Assembly (NCBI GenBank): GCA_016200595.1
Contig: JACQEL010000821.1
Span: 1-6,950 of the forward strand
Length of the DNA stretch: 6,950 bases
Reading direction: 5' to 3'
Source of the DNA: Deltaproteobacteria bacterium
GTDB taxonomy: Bacteria > Desulfobacterota > Binatia > Bin18
Shown: one piece after another, positions 5,676 to 6,950 of the stretch
Numbering within the stretch: the first letter of the stretch is position 1
Layout: every line of letters begins with the position of its first letter
Program-made: the position numbers and the translations under genes
The notes under the pieces: model-generated
The model's input: only the letters and a program-made list of their open reading frames with translations
Told to the model about the DNA's origin: nothing
Database searches by the model: none

Positions 5676-6842
5676 ATGGCTGAGCATGTCTTTATCTGCT
5701 ATGCGCGGGAAGATACGCAATTCGTTCTTACCCTGGTGAGACGGCTAAAGGAGCGAGGAGTTTCTGCCTGGCTGGACACACTCAACCTCCGTCCTGGTGA
5801 AGACTGGGACCACGCTATCGACAAGGCACTCGTAGAGTGTACTAACTTCCTCATCGTGCTTTCTCCGGATGCAGTTGAGTCGCGAGAGGTGAGAGGCGAG
5901 CTGCGTACGGCGCTGGACGAGGACAAATCTATCGTTCCCGTCATTTATCGTGGGTGTCAGATCCCTCGCCAATTGCGCACAATTCAGTACATCGACTTCT
6001 CTTCTGGGGATGTGGATAATGAGGACACCTTAACGCAGCTTATCGACGTGCTGGGTGGAGGACAGCGCACGGTACATGAGCAGCACGTGCCTGTAGAACC
6101 CATACAACCTGAAGCAGAACAGAAGCCTCCTGAAACTCCTCGTGTGACAATCCCCCCGTCTACATTACGCAACAGCATCGGCATGGAGCTGGTCTTGATT
6201 CCCGCCGGGGAATTTCGCATGGGGGCGGAGTACGGGGGTGACAATGAGAAGCCCGCGCATCTGGTCCGCCTCAGCCGGCCATTTTATCTGGGGAAATATC
6301 CAGTGACCCAGGCCCAATGGGAAGCCGTGATGGGGACGAATCCCAGTCATTTTACGGACGATCCGAGCCTGCCGGTGGAAAATGTTCCATGGAGTGACGT
6401 GCAGGAATTTCTGCGGCGGCTTAGTGAAAAAAAAGGCGGGATCCCCTACCGGCTGCCCACAGAAGCGGAGTGGGAATATGCCGCTCGGGCTGGGGCTGTC
6501 ACGTCCTACTGTTTTGGGGATAGCAGCGGTCAATTGCGGGAATACGCTTGGTATGGGGAAAACTCCGGCAACCGCACGCATCCGGTGGGACAGCGCAAAC
6601 CCAATGCGTGGGGGCTGTGTGATGTGCATGGGAATGTGTCGGAGTGGATCCAAGATTGGTACGACGCCTCCTATTACCAGCGGAGCCCGGGGGAAGATCC
6701 AAGAGGCCCGGAGAAGGGGCAAGACAGGGTTGTGCGCGGCGGCTCGTGGAACGATGTGCCGTGGGTTGTGCGCGTATCCTACCGCTTCAGGAGCGACCCT
6801 GGCTACCGCCGTGGCGGCGTCGGTTTTCGGTGTGCCCAGTAG
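5676..6842 (+). CDS. TIR domain-FGE fusion with DGR variable C-terminus (second)
   Basis: This 388-residue protein has the same architecture as the gene at 1612. Residues 1-128 are a TIR domain: VFICYAREDTQF at 5-16, WLDTLNLRPGEDW at 32-44, LIVLSPDAVESREVRGEL at 59-76, with Glu75 the candidate catalytic Glu. A Pro/Glu-rich linker spans about 130-165. The FGE domain starts at NSIGMELVLIPAGEF (166), with YRLPTEAEWEYAARAG and GLCDVHGNVSEWIQDWY. The VR begins at residue 352. The FGE part is very similar to that of the 1612 gene almost residue for residue, but the TIR parts are only distantly alike, pointing to domain exchange at the linker. No membrane segment is seen. The inferred role is a cytoplasmic receptor whose diversified end recognises a ligand and whose TIR domain cleaves or signals through NAD+. 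Confidence 0.92.
   Translation: MAEHVFICYAREDTQFVLTLVRRLKERGVSAWLDTLNLRPGEDWDHAIDKALVECTNFLIVLSPDAVESREVRGELRTALDEDKSIVPVIYRGCQIPRQLRTIQYIDFSSGDVDNEDTLTQLIDVLGGGQRTVHEQHVPVEPIQPEAEQKPPETPRVTIPPSTLRNSIGMELVLIPAGEFRMGAEYGGDNEKPAHLVRLSRPFYLGKYPVTQAQWEAVMGTNPSHFTDDPSLPVENVPWSDVQEFLRRLSEKKGGIPYRLPTEAEWEYAARAGAVTSYCFGDSSGQLREYAWYGENSGNRTHPVGQRKPNAWGLCDVHGNVSEWIQDWYDASYYQRSPGEDPRGPEKGQDRVVRGGSWNDVPWVVRVSYRFRSDPGYRRGGVGFRCAQ
6729..6842 (+). repeat. DGR variable repeat VR3
   Basis: This is the third gap-free 114-nt VR, the most different from the other two in its first half (WNDVPWVV against WFPGPRGV and GFNGPRGV). Codon 8 is AAC where both others have TTC, suggesting the template codon is AAC. The IMH-like conserved block is 6820-6848. 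Confidence 0.8.
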
Positions 6843-6887
6843 CTGACCCTTCTGGGTGCTGGATGCTGGAGTTCTGGATTCTGGGGT

Positions 6888-6907
6888 CCAGGAGCGGAAG
6901 CCCCTGG
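6888..6907 (+). repeat. DGR-type hairpin/cruciform after VR3
   Basis: CCAGGAGC-GGAA-GCCCCTGG is an 8-bp inverted repeat with one A:C mismatch, 45 nt after the stop codon. Sequence beyond it (6908-6950) shares only GTTGAGTTTTT with the other flanks. No avd or RT sequence is visible before the window ends. Confidence 0.62.
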
Positions 6908-6950
6908 TTGAGTTTTTACCTCTCTTTATTGGGGAGTTGGGGCCGGCTCA

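Noticed and set aside
776..6907. Four spaced copies of the flank as a CRISPR or tandem array
   Set aside because: The copies are thousands of bases apart, each tied to the 3' end of a gene or gene remnant, with no regular spacers.

Overview
All genes in this window lie on the + strand. The window looks like an accessory region of a bacterial chromosome with moderate-to-high GC. It is dominated by the output side of a diversity-generating retroelement (DGR). Three genes end in formylglycine-generating-enzyme-like (FGE/C-type-lectin fold) domains: 5-775 (5' end outside the window), 1612-2874 and 5676-6842. Each ends in a 114-nt segment with the pattern of a DGR variable repeat (VR). The N- and C-terminal edges are invariant, substitutions concentrate in codon positions 1 and 2, there are no indels, and the last six residues are always GFRCAQ. 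Each VR is followed by the same flank, with an 8-bp-stem, GGAA-loop inverted repeat placed exactly 45 nt after the stop codon. This resembles the stem-loop/cruciform that follows the VR in the Bordetella phage DGR.

The retrotransposition side of the DGR is present only as wreckage. At 864-1605 the first ~46 codons of an Avd-like accessory gene run, out of frame, into the C-terminal half of a DGR-type reverse transcriptase (IGNLTSQ and YVDD motifs). The rest of avd, the RT N-terminus with its motif-A aspartate, and any template repeat are missing at that junction. A second, more decayed copy of the same cassette (FGE tail, flank, hairpin, avd start, RT scrap) lies at 5315-5510. Compared with the first copy it has lost exactly 117 bp between two CCTC tetranucleotides. 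I find no template repeat in the window, so any ongoing diversification would have to come from a DGR elsewhere in the genome.

Two of the three VR proteins carry an N-terminal TIR domain, and the two TIR domains differ from each other while their FGE domains are closely similar. The likely design is a TIR effector joined by a Pro-rich linker to a diversified ligand-binding domain, that is, candidate diversified immune or conflict receptors. Between them sits a translationally coupled pair (3087-4613 and 4610-5257): an AAA/ABC-type ATPase of the OLD/AAA_21 group and a TOPRIM-like (DUF4276/RloB-like) protein. This arrangement resembles two-gene anti-phage systems such as AbiL. A palindromic element with 10-bp flanking direct repeats (5525-5638) lies just upstream of the last TIR-FGE gene.

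The taxon cannot be fixed from the sequence. Repeated FGE/TIR/DGR content of this kind suits a large-genome environmental bacterium (for example a proteobacterial or related lineage) better than a phage. No structural phage genes, tRNAs, rRNAs or CRISPR arrays were seen.
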